Part shown: positions 8,131 to 17,792 of the stretch, piece by piece | Layout: each line of letters starts with the position of its first letter | Numbering within the stretch: the stretch's first letter is position 1 | Assembly: GCF_021044585.1 (NCBI RefSeq) | Contig: NZ_CP087998.1 | Coordinates: 930,001-994,000 of the forward strand | Length of the DNA stretch: 64,000 nucleotides | Direction of reading: 5' to 3' | Origin: Sulfurimonas sp. HSL-3221 | GTDB lineage: Bacteria; Campylobacterota; Campylobacteria; Campylobacterales; Sulfurimonadaceae | Notes under the pieces: generated by a model | What the model was told of the DNA's origin: nothing | What the model saw: only the letters and a program-made list of their open reading frames with translations | Database searches by the model: none | Position numbers and translations under genes: made by a program

Positions 8131-8157
8131 CACGAATTATTTTCAAGGTTACACAAG

Positions 8158-8445
8158 ATGTACGAAGCACTTTTCGAAGACGAAGGCGATATGTTCAGCG
8201 GATCGCCTCGCAGTAAATTCATGGACGTTATCTTCAATGCTAACCGTTCGGTCGCCGAAGGGGAGCTCCAGCGCCTGATCGAGCGCCTGGCCGCAATGGA
8301 AAAAATCCTCTCAGAGTCGATGGACGATGCGACGCTCGAACGGACGATCAAACAGCTTCAGTTCGAGGAAGCGGATGCGATCAACGCGATGGCGAAGGAG
8401 CTCTATATCGAGTCGATGGGCAACGTGCTCAGCCAGAGCGAATAG
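8158..8445 (+). CDS. DUF2018 family acidic protein (HP0242-like)
   Basis: The 95-residue acidic, all-helical protein is recognised by its gene context and composition as the Campylobacterota-specific DUF2018 family. Its H. pylori member HP0242 sits beside the same polyprenyl synthase, hemA, proS and hemC genes, and has been studied as an intertwined (knotted) helical dimer. Visible features are the SKFMDVIFNANR segment and long helices rich in E and A with no cysteine. The biological role is unknown. The next gene starts 15 bp downstream after GGGGGAAGA. Confidence 0.75.
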   Translation: MYEALFEDEGDMFSGSPRSKFMDVIFNANRSVAEGELQRLIERLAAMEKILSESMDDATLERTIKQLQFEEADAINAMAKELYIESMGNVLSQSE

Positions 8446-8460
8446 GGGGAAGACGCCGAG

Positions 8461-9351
8461 ATGGTCGAAGCGGTAGCGCGGAGAATGCAGGAGATGGTGG
8501 CGGCGGTGGATTATCCGTACGCGACCGGGCTTTTTGAAACACTGTCCGGCGGCAAGCGCCTCCGTGCCCGCCTGATCATGATGATCGCGGGGGAGGAAGA
8601 TGCCGCGGTGACGCTGGCGGCGGTGATCGAATTGATTCACGCCGCGAGCCTTCTGCATGACGATGTCATCGACGAGGCGCAGCTGCGCCGGGGTAGCCCT
8701 TCTGTCAATGCGACCGAGGGGAGCAAACAGGCGGTGATGCTCGGCGATATCCTCTACTCCAAAGCGTTCAGCGAGCTGACGCAGTTCGACGCACGGATCG
8801 CCAAGAGCGTGGCGGATGCTGTCACCTCCCTCTCCGTCGGCGAGATGATGGATGTGCAGATGGCGAAAACATTCAATGAGGATGAAAAGCGCTATCTGCA
8901 GATGCTCTATCTTAAAACGGGGGTCCTGATCGAGGCAGCGGCAAAGTGCGCCGCTCTGCTCGCCGGGAAGGATGCCGATGCCTATGCGCTCTACGGCAAG
9001 AACCTCGGCGTTGCCTTCCAGATCATCGACGATATCCTCGATATCGTTTCCGATGAAGCGACGCTGGGCAAACCGGCGATGAACGACTTCGTCGAAGGCA
9101 AATGTACCCTGCCTTACATCCACCTCTACCGTACGCTCGAGGGGGAGGCGCGTGAGCGTCTCCTCGCCCTTCACGGCCGGCGTGCGACAGCAGAGGAGAC
9201 GCAATGGCTCAAAGCGGGGCTGGAGAGCAGCGGGGCGGTCAAAGCCGCCTACGCGCAGGCCCGTGCCCTTAGCGACGAGGCGAAACGCGCCGTCAGCGGT
9301 GATGCACCACTCGAAGCCGTCATCGAATCCATGATGCAGAGAACCTTCTGA
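8461..9351 (+). CDS. Polyprenyl diphosphate synthase (IspA/IspB family)
   Basis: This 296-residue trans-prenyltransferase has the first aspartate-rich motif in LHDDVIDEAQLRRG (about residue 71) and the second in QIIDDILDIV (about 180), plus GGKRLRARL for pyrophosphate binding. It condenses isopentenyl diphosphate onto allylic diphosphates; chain length cannot be read safely, but it corresponds in position to H. pylori HP0240, an octaprenyl synthase candidate for quinone side chains. Its TGA stop shares one base with the hemA start. Confidence 0.88.
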   Translation: MVEAVARRMQEMVAAVDYPYATGLFETLSGGKRLRARLIMMIAGEEDAAVTLAAVIELIHAASLLHDDVIDEAQLRRGSPSVNATEGSKQAVMLGDILYSKAFSELTQFDARIAKSVADAVTSLSVGEMMDVQMAKTFNEDEKRYLQMLYLKTGVLIEAAAKCAALLAGKDADAYALYGKNLGVAFQIIDDILDIVSDEATLGKPAMNDFVEGKCTLPYIHLYRTLEGEARERLLALHGRRATAEETQWLKAGLESSGAVKAAYAQARALSDEAKRAVSGDAPLEAVIESMMQRTF

Positions 9352-10595
9352 TGCACTACCTCATACTCAGTTTTACGCACAAAAACACGACGCTCCCCAT
9401 CCGGGACAAGCTGGCGTTTAACGATGATGCTGCCAAAGAGACCTTTCTTGCCCGTACCCTCGAAGCCCCCTATCTGAACGAAGCGTTCGTCCTCTCCACC
9501 TGTAACCGTATTGAACTGATCAGCAGCTGCAACAACCCAGGTGAAGCGGCCAAGCACCTCTTTATGTTGCTGCATGAGCATTCGGGGATCAGCCTCAACG
9601 AGCTGGAGGGCCGGGCGGAGCTTTTCGAGGACCAGGGGGCGATCCATCACCTCTTCAGCGTCGCCAGTTCCCTTGATTCGCTCATCGTCGGCGAGACGCA
9701 GATCGCCGGCCAGCTCAAAGACGCCTATCGTTTCGCCCTGGAACGGGGACATTGCGGCGACAAACTGACCCGGGCGGTCAACTACGCCTTCAAATGCGCG
9801 GCCGAAGTGCGCAACCAGACCGATATCTCCTCCAAGCCCGTCTCCGTCGCCAGTGTCGCCGTGGCGGCCGCGCGCCGCGCCTTTGGTACGCTGTCGGGCA
9901 AGCGGGCGCTGGTCATCGGTTCGGGAGAGATGTCGGTTATTGCCGCGCGTACCCTGAAAAACCACGGGGCCGAGGTCAGCCTGATGAACCGTACGATGGC
10001 AAAGGTCGAAGCGCTGGCCGAAGAGGTGAAAGGGACGCTTGTACCCTTTACGCGCCTCAAAGACGTCCTGGGCGAGTACGATATGATCTTTACGGCAACG
10101 AGCGCGGAAGAACCCATCATCGGCGGGAAGATCGGTCTGAAAAAAGAGCGGGAGTGCCACTGGTTCGATATGGCGGTTCCGCGGGATATCGGCGACATCG
10201 ACCATGCGATGGTGACGGTGCACCGGGTGGACGACCTGAAAAACACGGTCGACGAGAATATCATGCTGCGCGAAGAGGAGGCCAAGGCCTCCTTCGCTAT
10301 CGTCGGCCGCTACACGGCGGAGTTCTATGCCTGGCTCAAATCGCTCAACATCGAGCCGTTGATCAAAGAGCTCTACCGCCGCGCGGACGCGGCGGCGGCA
10401 ACGGAGGCGGCCCGCGTCGTCGGGAAGGGCTACGTGCCCGAGGCGTACGAAGCGCAGGCACAGAAGATGGCACTGCAGGCGATCAAGCGTTTCCTGCATC
10501 CGCAGGTGCAGCAGCTGCGAAAGGCTGCCGACGAGGGCGACATCGACGCCATGATCGATTCGATGGCATTTATTTTAGACATGAGTGAGGAGTAA
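9351..10595 (+). CDS. hemA: Glutamyl-tRNA reductase
   Basis: The 414-residue protein carries the GluTR signature: the catalytic cysteine in LSTCNRIEL (residue 51), the HLFSVASSLDSLIVGETQI block, an NADPH-binding site LVIGSGEMS, and a C-terminal dimerisation helix. It reduces Glu-tRNA to glutamate-1-semialdehyde, the first step of C5 tetrapyrrole synthesis. Its start overlaps the polyprenyl synthase stop by one base, and proS follows after 6 bp. The pathway partner hemC lies four genes on in the same block. Confidence 0.97.
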   Translation: MHYLILSFTHKNTTLPIRDKLAFNDDAAKETFLARTLEAPYLNEAFVLSTCNRIELISSCNNPGEAAKHLFMLLHEHSGISLNELEGRAELFEDQGAIHHLFSVASSLDSLIVGETQIAGQLKDAYRFALERGHCGDKLTRAVNYAFKCAAEVRNQTDISSKPVSVASVAVAAARRAFGTLSGKRALVIGSGEMSVIAARTLKNHGAEVSLMNRTMAKVEALAEEVKGTLVPFTRLKDVLGEYDMIFTATSAEEPIIGGKIGLKKERECHWFDMAVPRDIGDIDHAMVTVHRVDDLKNTVDENIMLREEEAKASFAIVGRYTAEFYAWLKSLNIEPLIKELYRRADAAAATEAARVVGKGYVPEAYEAQAQKMALQAIKRFLHPQVQQLRKAADEGDIDAMIDSMAFILDMSEE

Positions 10596-10601
10596 CCGAC
10601 A

Positions 10602-12308
10602 ATGCGTATGTCCCAGGCTTTTATCCCGACGGAGAAGGAGGCGCCCAAAGACGCGGCGCTCCCGAGCCACATCTATCTGACCCGGGCCGGGTTTATCGCC
10701 CAGGTCGCCAGCGGGCTGTACAACCTGATGCCTTTGGGCAAGCGGGTGCTGAAAAAGATCGAAGCGATCATCAACGAAGAGATGGCACGTGCCGGTGCGC
10801 AGGAGGTGGACCTCAGTTTCGTCACCCCGGCGGAGCTGTGGGAAGAGAGCGGCCGGATCGAGAAGTTCGGCAAGGAACTGCTGCGCTTCCGTGACCGCAA
10901 AGAGAACCTCTTTGTCCTGGGACCGACCCATGAAGAGATGATGGTCAACCTCGTACGCAACCGCGTCAACAGCTACAAGCAGCTGCCGCTGAACCTCTAC
11001 CAGATCAAGACGAAGTTCCGCGACGAGGCGCGCCCGCGTTTCGGCCTGATGCGCGCACGTGAATTCGTCATGAAAGACGGCTACAGCTTCCACACCTCCT
11101 ACGAGGACCTCGACCGCGAGTTCGATGCGATGGAAGCGGCCTACAAACGCGTCCTGGAGCGGCTGGGGCTTGATTTTCGCATCGTCGAGGCCGACAGCGG
11201 CGCGATCGGCGGGTCGGGCTCGAAGGAGCTGATGGTCCTTGCCGACAGCGGCGAAGATACCCTTGCCGTCTGCGACCGCTGCGAATACGGGGCCAACATC
11301 GAGGCCGCCAGACGTTCGGAACGTACGACGATTCCCGAGGCGCCGGAGGCGGACTTCAACAAGTTCGCGACGCCGGGCATTAAGAGCATCGAGGAGCTTG
11401 GCGGCTTCTTCCACGTCGACCCCTACTACACCCTTAAGGCCGTGGCGAAGCGGGCGATCTACGAAGAGGGGGACGAAGTCGTCGTCTTCTTCCTGCGCGG
11501 CTGCGACGACCTGCAGGAGGTCAAGGCGACGAACGCCTGCGGTGCGCTGGATCTCGTCGATGTCAACGAAGAGGAACTTTCGGCGCTCGGGCTGGTACCG
11601 GGCTTCATCGGGCCGCTGGACTTGGATGCCGTGCGTACGATCTTTGACTGGGACGTCAAAGGGGCGGCCAATATGATCTGCGGCGCCAACGAGGCCGATT
11701 TCCACTATGTCGGCGTCGATCTTTCGGTCCTTCCGGAAGAGGCGCAGTATGCCGCGCTTTATGAGGTCAAAGAGGGCGACGGCTGCCCGGTCTGCGACGG
11801 AAAGCTCTCCTATACGAAAGGGATCGAGGTCGGGCATATCTTCAAGCTCGGCACCGTCTACTCCGCACCGCTGGGGGCGCAGTTCCTCAACGAGAACGGG
11901 AAAGCGGAACCTTTCGTGATGGGCACCTACGGTATGGGTGTGAGCCGCCTTATCGCCGCGGTCATCGAGCAGCACCATGACGAGAAGGGGTGCGTCTGGA
12001 CCAAGGCGACGGCACCCTATCTGGTTAACCTGATGATCTCCAACATCAAAGACGAGGAGCAGGTGGCCCTGGCCGAGAGCCTTTACGCTTCGCTGCAGGA
12101 TGCGGGTGTTGACGTCATCATGGACGACCGCAAGGAGCGTTTCGGGTTCAAGGCGAAAGACGCGGAACTGGTCGGCTACCCGCTCACCGTTATCATCGGC
12201 AAGGAGCTCGCCAACGGCATCGTGCAGTTCTTCGACCGAGCCGAAGATACAAAGACGGATGTTCCCTCTTCCGAAGCCCTCGCGCGCATTATGGAGTGGA
12301 TCGGATGA
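10602..12308 (+). CDS. proS: Prolyl-tRNA synthetase, bacterial (ProS1) type
   Basis: The 568-residue enzyme has class II motif 1 near the N-terminus, motif 2 ([21 protein letters not shown]) at about residues 140-160, the long inserted editing (INS) domain typical of bacterial ProRS between motifs 2 and 3, motif 3 ([14 protein letters not shown]) and a C-terminal anticodon-binding domain. It charges tRNA-Pro and the insertion hydrolyses mischarged Ala-tRNA. The neighbouring order hemA-proS-hemC is kept in H. pylori. The stop overlaps the start of the next gene (ATGA). Confidence 0.97.
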   Translation: MRMSQAFIPTEKEAPKDAALPSHIYLTRAGFIAQVASGLYNLMPLGKRVLKKIEAIINEEMARAGAQEVDLSFVTPAELWEESGRIEKFGKELLRFRDRKENLFVLGPTHEEMMVNLVRNRVNSYKQLPLNLYQIKTKFRDEARPRFGLMRAREFVMKDGYSFHTSYEDLDREFDAMEAAYKRVLERLGLDFRIVEADSGAIGGSGSKELMVLADSGEDTLAVCDRCEYGANIEAARRSERTTIPEAPEADFNKFATPGIKSIEELGGFFHVDPYYTLKAVAKRAIYEEGDEVVVFFLRGCDDLQEVKATNACGALDLVDVNEEELSALGLVPGFIGPLDLDAVRTIFDWDVKGAANMICGANEADFHYVGVDLSVLPEEAQYAALYEVKEGDGCPVCDGKLSYTKGIEVGHIFKLGTVYSAPLGAQFLNENGKAEPFVMGTYGMGVSRLIAAVIEQHHDEKGCVWTKATAPYLVNLMISNIKDEEQVALAESLYASLQDAGVDVIMDDRKERFGFKAKDAELVGYPLTVIIGKELANGIVQFFDRAEDTKTDVPSSEALARIMEWIG

Positions 12309-12724
12309 TCTACTTTCTCCTCTATCTTTTCCTGGAAGTGCTCGTTTCCGTTAAGATCGCTTCGGCGATCGGCGGGGTATGGACCTTCGTCGAGCTGATC
12401 GCGAGCGCCCTGGTGGGCATCGTGATCCTGGCGAACTTCCGGGGAACGCTGGCGGAGAATATCAACGCGCTGAACCAGGCGCGTATCGACCCCTTCGAAT
12501 TTCAGCAGCTTAACCTCTTTACCATTCTAGGCGCTTTTCTGCTGATCGCCCCCGGTTTTCTCACGGATATTTTCGGCGTACTGCTTCAGTTCAGCGTCAT
12601 AACGAAGATGTTGGTTAACCGATTTGTGTCACAATCCAAGCACGATTCATCAACTCACAACACTCAAAAGGATGACCATGTCATTGATGTCGAAATTGTC
12701 AGCGACGATGCTGATAAGCGCTAG
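12305..12724 (+). CDS. fxsA: FxsA family membrane protein
   Basis: The 139-residue protein starts at the ATG at 12305 that overlaps the proS stop; an ATG 9 bp upstream is in frame but lies inside proS with no ribosome site. It has two or three membrane helices ([50 protein letters not shown]), including the PGFLTDIFG signature of FxsA. E. coli FxsA relieves F-plasmid exclusion of phage T7; its normal role is unknown. Its charged tail overlaps the next gene by 47 bp. Confidence 0.85.
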   Translation: MIYFLLYLFLEVLVSVKIASAIGGVWTFVELIASALVGIVILANFRGTLAENINALNQARIDPFEFQQLNLFTILGAFLLIAPGFLTDIFGVLLQFSVITKMLVNRFVSQSKHDSSTHNTQKDDHVIDVEIVSDDADKR

Positions 12725-13517
12725 CCTTTTTGCCGCAACGAACAGCGAAGTCGAAACCTTTCTCAAGAACAACCTTTCCAAGAATCCCGCCATCAGCTCT
12801 TTGACGGTCAAAGTCGTCGAGCGTCAACCGCTTGAGGGCATGAAAGGGTGGGACAGTTTTGTCGTGTCGCTCGATGCCAAGGTGAAGCAGGGCAAGGATG
12901 AGCGCGAAGTGAAGCAGCGCGTCATCTATTTCGCCAACGACAAGGTGATCACCGGCGAACTGACCGACATGAAAACGGGCAAAAGCCTTCGCGATGCCGT
13001 CGCCCCGAAATTCAAAGCCGAGTATTACAAAAAAGAGAACCTGATTTACGGGAATGCGAATGCAAAGCACAAGGTCGCGATCTTCTCCGACCCGCTTTGC
13101 CCTTTCTGCCGCAATTACGTTCCGAAGGCGGTGGAGTACATGAAGCAGTACCCGGAGACCTTCGCCGTCTATTACTACCATTTCCCGCTTGAACGCCTCC
13201 ACCCCGCGGCACCGACGCTGACCCGCGCAGCAGTGGCCGCAGAGCTCCAGGGGCGCAAAGATGTCATGCTCTCGCTCTACAAGGTGCCGACGACGATCAC
13301 GCGCGAAAAGGATGAGCAGAAGATCCTCGATGCTTTCAACAAAGCCGTCAACACGAACCTGAAAATCAGTGATCTGCATGCCGCGGCGGTCAACGCCCAG
13401 GTTGCATCGGATGACGCCGTCATCGAATCCCTGATGGTCAGCGGCACGCCGACGGTCTATTTCGACGGCGAAAAAGATGCAACCAAAAACCGTTACAAGG
13501 GAGTCAACGTTAAATGA
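12678..13517 (+). CDS. Periplasmic thiol:disulfide oxidoreductase (DsbA/DsbG-like, HP0231-type)
   Basis: This 279-residue protein has a signal peptide ([10 protein letters not shown]), an N-terminal cystatin-like dimerisation segment, and a thioredoxin fold with FSDPLCPFC giving a CPFC active site at residues 141-144 and a cis-proline in SGTPTVYF. The start at 12678 follows AAAGGA by six bases. The arrangement is that of HP0231-like dimeric oxidoreductases, which sit near hemC in H. pylori. It probably introduces or repairs disulfides in periplasmic proteins such as c-type cytochromes. Direction of electron flow cannot be decided from sequence. Confidence 0.8.
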   Translation: MSLMSKLSATMLISASLFAATNSEVETFLKNNLSKNPAISSLTVKVVERQPLEGMKGWDSFVVSLDAKVKQGKDEREVKQRVIYFANDKVITGELTDMKTGKSLRDAVAPKFKAEYYKKENLIYGNANAKHKVAIFSDPLCPFCRNYVPKAVEYMKQYPETFAVYYYHFPLERLHPAAPTLTRAAVAAELQGRKDVMLSLYKVPTTITREKDEQKILDAFNKAVNTNLKISDLHAAAVNAQVASDDAVIESLMVSGTPTVYFDGEKDATKNRYKGVNVK

Positions 13518-14452
13518 AGAAACTCGTCATCGCAACCCGCGGAAGCAAGCTGGCACTCTGGCAGTCCGAACATATCAAGGCCGTTCTCGAGGAGCAGAAC
13601 CCCGGTCTGGAAGTGTCGCTTAAAATCGTCGTGACCAGCGGCGACAAGATCCTCGACGTGCCGCTGGCAAAGATCGGCGGCAAGGGGCTCTTTCTCAAAG
13701 AGATCGAAGAGACGATGCTGGGCGGCGAAGCCCAGCTGGCGGTCCACTCGCTCAAAGACGTACCGACGCAGATGCCCGACGGGCTTCTGCTGGCTGCCAT
13801 TACCGAACGCGAAGACGACCGCGACGCGATGCTGAGCGAAAAATATGCCAGCGTCGATGCCTTGCCCGAGGGGGCGGTCGTCGGGACCTCGTCGCTGCGC
13901 CGCCGGATGCAGATCCTGGCCCTGCGCCCGGACCTGACCATCAAGGACCTCCGCGGGAATGTCGATACCCGCATCCGAAAGCTCAAAGAGGGCGAGTACG
14001 ATGCCATCATCCTCGCTTCGGCCGGGATCAACCGCCTGGGGCTGCTCGACAGCGTCGAGTACGTCTACCCGATCGCGCTGGGCGATATGGTGCCTGCCAT
14101 GGGACAGGGCGCACTCGGAATCGAAGCCGTTGATGACCCGGAAGTCCTTGAGATCGCCCGGGGGCTTGAAGATACGAATACCCGTATCGAAACGACGATC
14201 GAACGCGAATTTGTCGATACCCTGCAGGGCGGATGCCAGGTGCCGATCGGCGTCAATGCCACCGTCCTCGAAAACGGTCAGGTGCTGACCCAGGCGATTG
14301 TCGGGCTTCCCGACGGCACGGAAGTGCTTGCCGAATCGGTCGAAGTACCTAAAGATGCCGTCGATAATCTCGGCCGAAAAATGGCGGAGACGTTCATTGA
14401 ACAAGGTGCCCGGGAACTGCTTGCCAGGGCCGAAGAGATGGCGTTTAAGTAG
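13514..14452 (+). CDS. hemC: Porphobilinogen deaminase (hydroxymethylbilane synthase)
   Basis: The 312-residue enzyme shows the standard motifs: [59 protein letters not shown], and the cofactor cysteine in [10 protein letters not shown] where dipyrromethane is attached. It polymerises four porphobilinogens to hydroxymethylbilane. The ATG overlaps the preceding stop by 4 bp. A weak leader and a new promoter follow it, so hemC probably ends the operon. Confidence 0.97.
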   Translation: MKKLVIATRGSKLALWQSEHIKAVLEEQNPGLEVSLKIVVTSGDKILDVPLAKIGGKGLFLKEIEETMLGGEAQLAVHSLKDVPTQMPDGLLLAAITEREDDRDAMLSEKYASVDALPEGAVVGTSSLRRRMQILALRPDLTIKDLRGNVDTRIRKLKEGEYDAIILASAGINRLGLLDSVEYVYPIALGDMVPAMGQGALGIEAVDDPEVLEIARGLEDTNTRIETTIEREFVDTLQGGCQVPIGVNATVLENGQVLTQAIVGLPDGTEVLAESVEVPKDAVDNLGRKMAETFIEQGARELLARAEEMAFK

Positions 14453-14464
14453 CCTGTTACAAAA

Positions 14465-14516
14465 GTGTCACAATTAAGGCCCGCATAATAATATATAATG
14501 TATTCTTGTGTGACAC
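14465..14516. promoter_or_regulatory. Promoter flanked by inverted GTGTCACA half-sites
   Basis: GTGTCACA (14465-14472) and its exact reverse complement TGTGACAC (14509-14516) lie either side of a TATAAT at 14494-14499, 40 bp upstream of the small cytochrome gene at 14539. Half-sites that bracket a -10 box suggest repression by a dimer or looping regulator. The regulator is not identifiable from this window. Confidence 0.5.
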
Positions 14517-14538
14517 CTCCCTTGGATAAAGGATGCGA

Positions 14539-14874
14539 ATGAAGAAGGTCGTTTTCTCTGTTCTTATTACGGCACTGTTGACCGGTGCTGTCGGCGAAGC
14601 AGCCGTGTACAAAGGCCAGCGCGAGTTTCATAAACAGTGTAAAGCCTGCCATGATGACGGTCAGGATATCGCCTTTACCTATAAACGGAGAACATGGAAA
14701 AAGATGATGCAGGACAACGGCGCAGGATTGGCCGAACTGCATCTCAATAGTGAGAAAGCGAAGAAGTCCTGGAAATACTTCAAAAGCAAGAAGTACCAGA
14801 AAAATTCGAAGCACCTGAAGGACTTCATGGTCGAATACGCCAAGGACAGCGGGAACGTTCCCGCCTGTAACTAA
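14539..14874 (+). CDS. Small monohaem cytochrome c-like periplasmic protein
   Basis: The 111-residue protein begins MKKVVFSVLITALLTGAVG, a signal peptide, and contains one CKACH haem site at residues 34-38 followed by a lysine-rich helical tail (KYFKSKKYQKNSKHLKDF). The ATG at 14539 was preferred to one 6 bp upstream because AAAGGA lies at proper distance. A distal methionine could be in WKKMMQDN. It stands alone between hemC and argH under its own promoter, so its redox partner is unknown. Confidence 0.75.
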   Translation: MKKVVFSVLITALLTGAVGEAAVYKGQREFHKQCKACHDDGQDIAFTYKRRTWKKMMQDNGAGLAELHLNSEKAKKSWKYFKSKKYQKNSKHLKDFMVEYAKDSGNVPACN

Positions 14875-14920
14875 AACCTCCGGGCCTCTGGGCCCTTTCT
14901 GCACTTTAAACCCTATTCGC

Positions 14921-14937
14921 TAAAATACCGTATTTTA
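14921..14937. promoter_or_regulatory. 17-bp perfect palindrome at the argH promoter
   Basis: TAAAATAC and GTATTTTA flank a single C. The left arm includes a TAAAAT -10-like box, and the palindrome ends 16 bp upstream of the argH ATG. It looks like an operator, although AT-rich palindromes can arise by chance; no arginine repressor gene is in the window. Confidence 0.4.
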
Positions 14938-14953
14938 TTTTGGAGACAGAGCT

Positions 14954-16342
14954 ATGGAAAAAATGTGGTCCGGCCGTTTCAGTGCCTCAGCCTCGTCACT
15001 TCTAGACCAGTTTAACGCCTCGATCATGTTCGACCGCGAACTGTACCGGGAAGATATCGAAGGTTCGCTCGCACACGCCGCCATGCTGCAGAGCCGCGGT
15101 ATCCTGAGTGCGGATGAGCTCGAGGCGATCCGCGGGGGACTGGCACAGGTCCGCGAAGAGATCGAAGCGGGCAGTTTTGAGTGGAATATCAGCGACGAAG
15201 ACCTGCATATGGCGATTGAAAAGCGTCTTACGGCGCTCATCGGGGATGCCGGAAAGAAACTGCATACGGCCCGCAGCCGCAACGACCAGGTGGCCGTCGA
15301 CTTCCGCCGCTATGTCCTGCGCAAGAACCTGGAGATCGTCGGCCAGCTCAAAACCCTGATGCAGACCCTCGTCGACATTGCCGGCAAGCATACAGAGACG
15401 CTGCTGCCGGGGATGACGCACCTGCAGCATGCCCAGCCGATCAATTTCGGTTTCCATCTGCTGGCATACGCGAGCATGTTCAAACGGGACATCGACCGTC
15501 TCCTCTCGAGCCGCCAGCGCAACAACGTCTCCCCGCTGGGCTGCGCCGCCCTGGCCGGGACGCCGCACGACATCGACCGCAACCTGACCGCCAACGCGCT
15601 GGGGTTCGACAGCGTCAGCGTCAACTGCCTCGATACGGTCAGCGACCGCGATTTCGCCCTGGAGATCCTCTTTAACATCTCGACGATGATGATGCACGTT
15701 TCCCGCCTCAGTGAGGAGCTGATCCTCTGGTCGAGCTACGAGTTCGGCTTTGTCGAGCTCTCCGACGAATACTCGACAGGCTCCTCGATCATGCCGCAGA
15801 AGAAGAACCCGGACGTCCCCGAACTGCTGCGGGGCAAAACGGGCCGCGTCTACGGCGCGCTGATGGGGCTGCTCACGGTGATGAAGGGGCTGCCGCTCGC
15901 TTATAACAAGGATACCCAGGAGGACAAAGAGGGAGTCTTCGACGCCGTTGCCACGGCGCACATCTCTCTTGAGATCCTGAACGAAGCGCTCAAGACGATG
16001 ACGGTCAAACCGGAGAACATGCTGGCTGCTTCAAAGAAGGGACACCTGAGCGCTACAGACCTGGCCGACTACCTCGTCGAGCGCTGTGGGGTGCCGTTCC
16101 GCGAGGCCCACTTTATTACGGGCAAGGCCGTCGCCCGGGCCGAAGCGCTCGGAATAGACCTGAGCGAGATCGCTTACGGTGAGCTCAAGGCCATCGACGA
16201 ACGTATCGGCGAGGACGTGATCCCCCATCTTCAGCTGGCGCACTCCATGAACGCCCGTACCTCCTCCGGCGGAACGGCGACGGTGCGCACGCTCGAACAG
16301 ATCGTGCACTTCGAAAACTACCTGAAGGAGCTTGATTTATGA
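14954..16342 (+). CDS. argH: Argininosuccinate lyase
   Basis: The 462-residue fumarase/aspartase superfamily enzyme has the signature [20 protein letters not shown] (about residues 276-295), with catalytic serine in the flexible loop, and the N-terminal MWSGRF and [14 protein letters not shown] motifs. It splits argininosuccinate to arginine and fumarate. TGGAGA precedes the ATG. It overlaps the OsmC-like gene by 4 bp. No other arginine gene is nearby. Confidence 0.97.
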   Translation: MEKMWSGRFSASASSLLDQFNASIMFDRELYREDIEGSLAHAAMLQSRGILSADELEAIRGGLAQVREEIEAGSFEWNISDEDLHMAIEKRLTALIGDAGKKLHTARSRNDQVAVDFRRYVLRKNLEIVGQLKTLMQTLVDIAGKHTETLLPGMTHLQHAQPINFGFHLLAYASMFKRDIDRLLSSRQRNNVSPLGCAALAGTPHDIDRNLTANALGFDSVSVNCLDTVSDRDFALEILFNISTMMMHVSRLSEELILWSSYEFGFVELSDEYSTGSSIMPQKKNPDVPELLRGKTGRVYGALMGLLTVMKGLPLAYNKDTQEDKEGVFDAVATAHISLEILNEALKTMTVKPENMLAASKKGHLSATDLADYLVERCGVPFREAHFITGKAVARAEALGIDLSEIAYGELKAIDERIGEDVIPHLQLAHSMNARTSSGGTATVRTLEQIVHFENYLKELDL

Positions 16343-16806
16343 AAGTAACGATTTCCCACCTGGACGAGATGCGCTTCGAGGCGAAAACGGACCGCGGACA
16401 GAGCTTTGTCATTGACTGCCCGGTTATCTCCCCGATTGAATACTTCCTCTCCGGCCTTGTCGCCTGTACGACCAGCGACCTCATTGCCATCCCGAAAAAG
16501 CAGGGCAAGACGGTCACCAACCTCAGTGTCGACGGCGAGGTCGTGCGCAACGAAACGCCGCCGTGCAAGTTTAATACCCTGCACCTCGACTACCGCTTCG
16601 ACTCCGACGCCGACGATATGACGGCGCTGCGCTGGGTCATGGGAAGCATCGAAACCTACTGCTCGACGATCAATACCGTCCGTGATACGACGAAGATCAC
16701 CTACTCCGTGACGCACAACGGCAACGTCCTGCGTGAGAATGAGGAGATCATCAGCGGGCAGGGCGGCAATATCGACTTCGGTGAAATCGAAGCCTGCCCC
16801 AGCTAA
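16339..16806 (+). CDS. OsmC/Ohr family protein
   Basis: The 155-residue protein has the OsmC pattern: a beta-rich N-terminus ([28 protein letters not shown]), the central helix with [18 protein letters not shown], in which a cysteine follows LVA, and a second cysteine near the C-terminus (IETYCSTI). Active members reduce organic hydroperoxides with the two cysteines. Both cysteines are in plausible places here. It is translationally coupled to argH by a 4-bp overlap. Confidence 0.85.
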   Translation: MKVTISHLDEMRFEAKTDRGQSFVIDCPVISPIEYFLSGLVACTTSDLIAIPKKQGKTVTNLSVDGEVVRNETPPCKFNTLHLDYRFDSDADDMTALRWVMGSIETYCSTINTVRDTTKITYSVTHNGNVLRENEEIISGQGGNIDFGEIEACPS

Positions 16807-16856
16807 GGCTTATCTGCCTCAATATGCCGCAAACCTTTTTTAGGTTCTTTGTTCCC

Positions 16857-16884
16857 CTTCTTTTTTGTTTGTCCAAAAAAGAAG
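16857..16884 (+). terminator. 11-bp perfect hairpin after the argH-osmC pair
   Basis: CTTCTTTTTTG (16857-16867) pairs exactly with CAAAAAAGAAG (16874-16884) around a 6-base loop, 51 bp after the OsmC stop. Similar hairpins with GTTCTTTGTTCC-like flanks are often dispersed in proteobacterial genomes, so this may be a repeat as well as a terminator. Confidence 0.5.
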
Positions 16885-17014
16885 CCGAACCGGGAAGAAA
16901 AAAGGACAATGCGGCTGCCGCATGTAATACACTCACACGCACTTCAACCGTCCTATTACGTGGACACTCCATGCCGAAATTTTTTGTAATGTTTTTTAGT
17001 GGGGAGAGTTGAAA

Positions 17015-17089
17015 GCGCAGGCCTTCTGCGCGTGGGCTTGCTGCCGAAGCAAACCCAGTGTTAACGTAGGCATCCGGACTTTGTTCGGA
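17015..17089. repeat. Cluster of short hairpins next to the HIT gene
   Basis: Three stem-loops follow each other: GCGCAG/CTGCGC (17015-17031), GGGCTTGC/GCAAACCC with one mismatch (17034-17056), and TCCG/CGGA (17073-17089). The order and wording GCAAACCC...TTAACG are similar to the reverse complement of the element at 17570-17706 on the other side of the HIT gene. No coding frame is credible in the 293-bp gap. Confidence 0.4.
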
Positions 17090-17099
17090 AGCCGTGCGA

Positions 17100-17456
17100 T
17101 TAAAGGAAGTCTTTCGGGTCCGCGTCCGCGAAGTGGCCCCAGCGCAGTCTGGCGCCGCCGAGGATGTGGAAATGGAGGTGTTTGACCTCCTGGCCGCCGT
17201 TTTCGCCGATGTTCGTAATAACGCGGTAGCCGCTCTCTTTGATATCGACCTTCTCGACCACTTCCTGGATAAAAGCAGTCATGCCCGCCATCATCTCCGG
17301 CGTCACCTCGTTGAAGCTGTCAACATGGGTTCTGGGAATGGCGAGCACGTGAACGGGGGCCTTGGGATTGATGTCGTGAAAGGCGACGAAGTCGTCGTTT
17401 TCGTGCACCGTGTTGGCACTCAGTTCATTGTTGGCGATTTTGCAGAAAAGACACAT
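17100..17456 (-). CDS. HIT family hydrolase (HinT-like)
   Basis: This 118-residue protein has the histidine-triad motif HLHFHILGG near the C-terminus and an N-terminal CxxC (MCLFCKI). The ATG at 17456 is preceded by AAGGAAC; the longer open frame to 17714 is non-homologous. HinT proteins hydrolyse nucleoside phosphoramidates and AMP-lysine type adducts. It is the only minus-strand gene in a long plus-strand block and is flanked on both sides by hairpin-rich, non-coding DNA. Confidence 0.92.
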   Translation of the reverse strand: MCLFCKIANNELSANTVHENDDFVAFHDINPKAPVHVLAIPRTHVDSFNEVTPEMMAGMTAFIQEVVEKVDIKESGYRVITNIGENGGQEVKHLHFHILGGARLRWGHFADADPKDFL

Positions 17457-17569
17457 GAATGTTCCTTGAAAGAGCGTTTTTGTGATTGTAGCATAGAAGC
17501 CTTTGAGGCTGACCTGCTTTGAATTGGAGGGTATCGTATTGATTTTAAAGAAGAGCATTTCAGAGAAAA

Positions 17570-17706
17570 AGCGCCGAGGGCGCGCGAGCGCTCCGAGAGC
17601 ACTTCTTCCAGAGCGCCCGCTGCTGATGCAGCGAAGCGGAATTCCGCAGGGCATAGCGCGAGGACAACGCGAACTTAGCGTTAGGGGCTTTGCTCCTGCA
17701 GTGTAA
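17570..17706. repeat. GC-rich palindromic element between HIT and pheS
   Basis: In the 336-bp gap between the HIT and pheS starts, this part contains many short palindromes: AGCGCT, GGGCGCGCGAGCGC, CGCTG/CAGCG, GGAATTCC, CGCG pairs, and GGAGCAAAGCCCC when read on the minus strand. That last piece resembles part of the element at 17015-17089. It looks like a dispersed repeat of the REP/MITE kind. The rest of the gap holds the HIT leader and the pheS promoter (TACAAT at 17742-17747). Confidence 0.4.
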
Positions 17707-17792
17707 TTGATCAATGATACTGCCCTTTAAAGCTCTTTGGATACAATACGCGCAAGATACATGGGGGAGACGTCCCCGGGAAGGAGCCAGGG

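Noticed and set aside
7644-8157. tmRNA, SRP RNA or 6S RNA in the gene-free region
   Set aside because: None of their conserved ends or loops was found; the GEMM core explains part of the region better.
16824-17012. 62-codon frame after the OsmC gene
   Set aside because: It includes a perfect hairpin, has no ribosome site and shows no family pattern.
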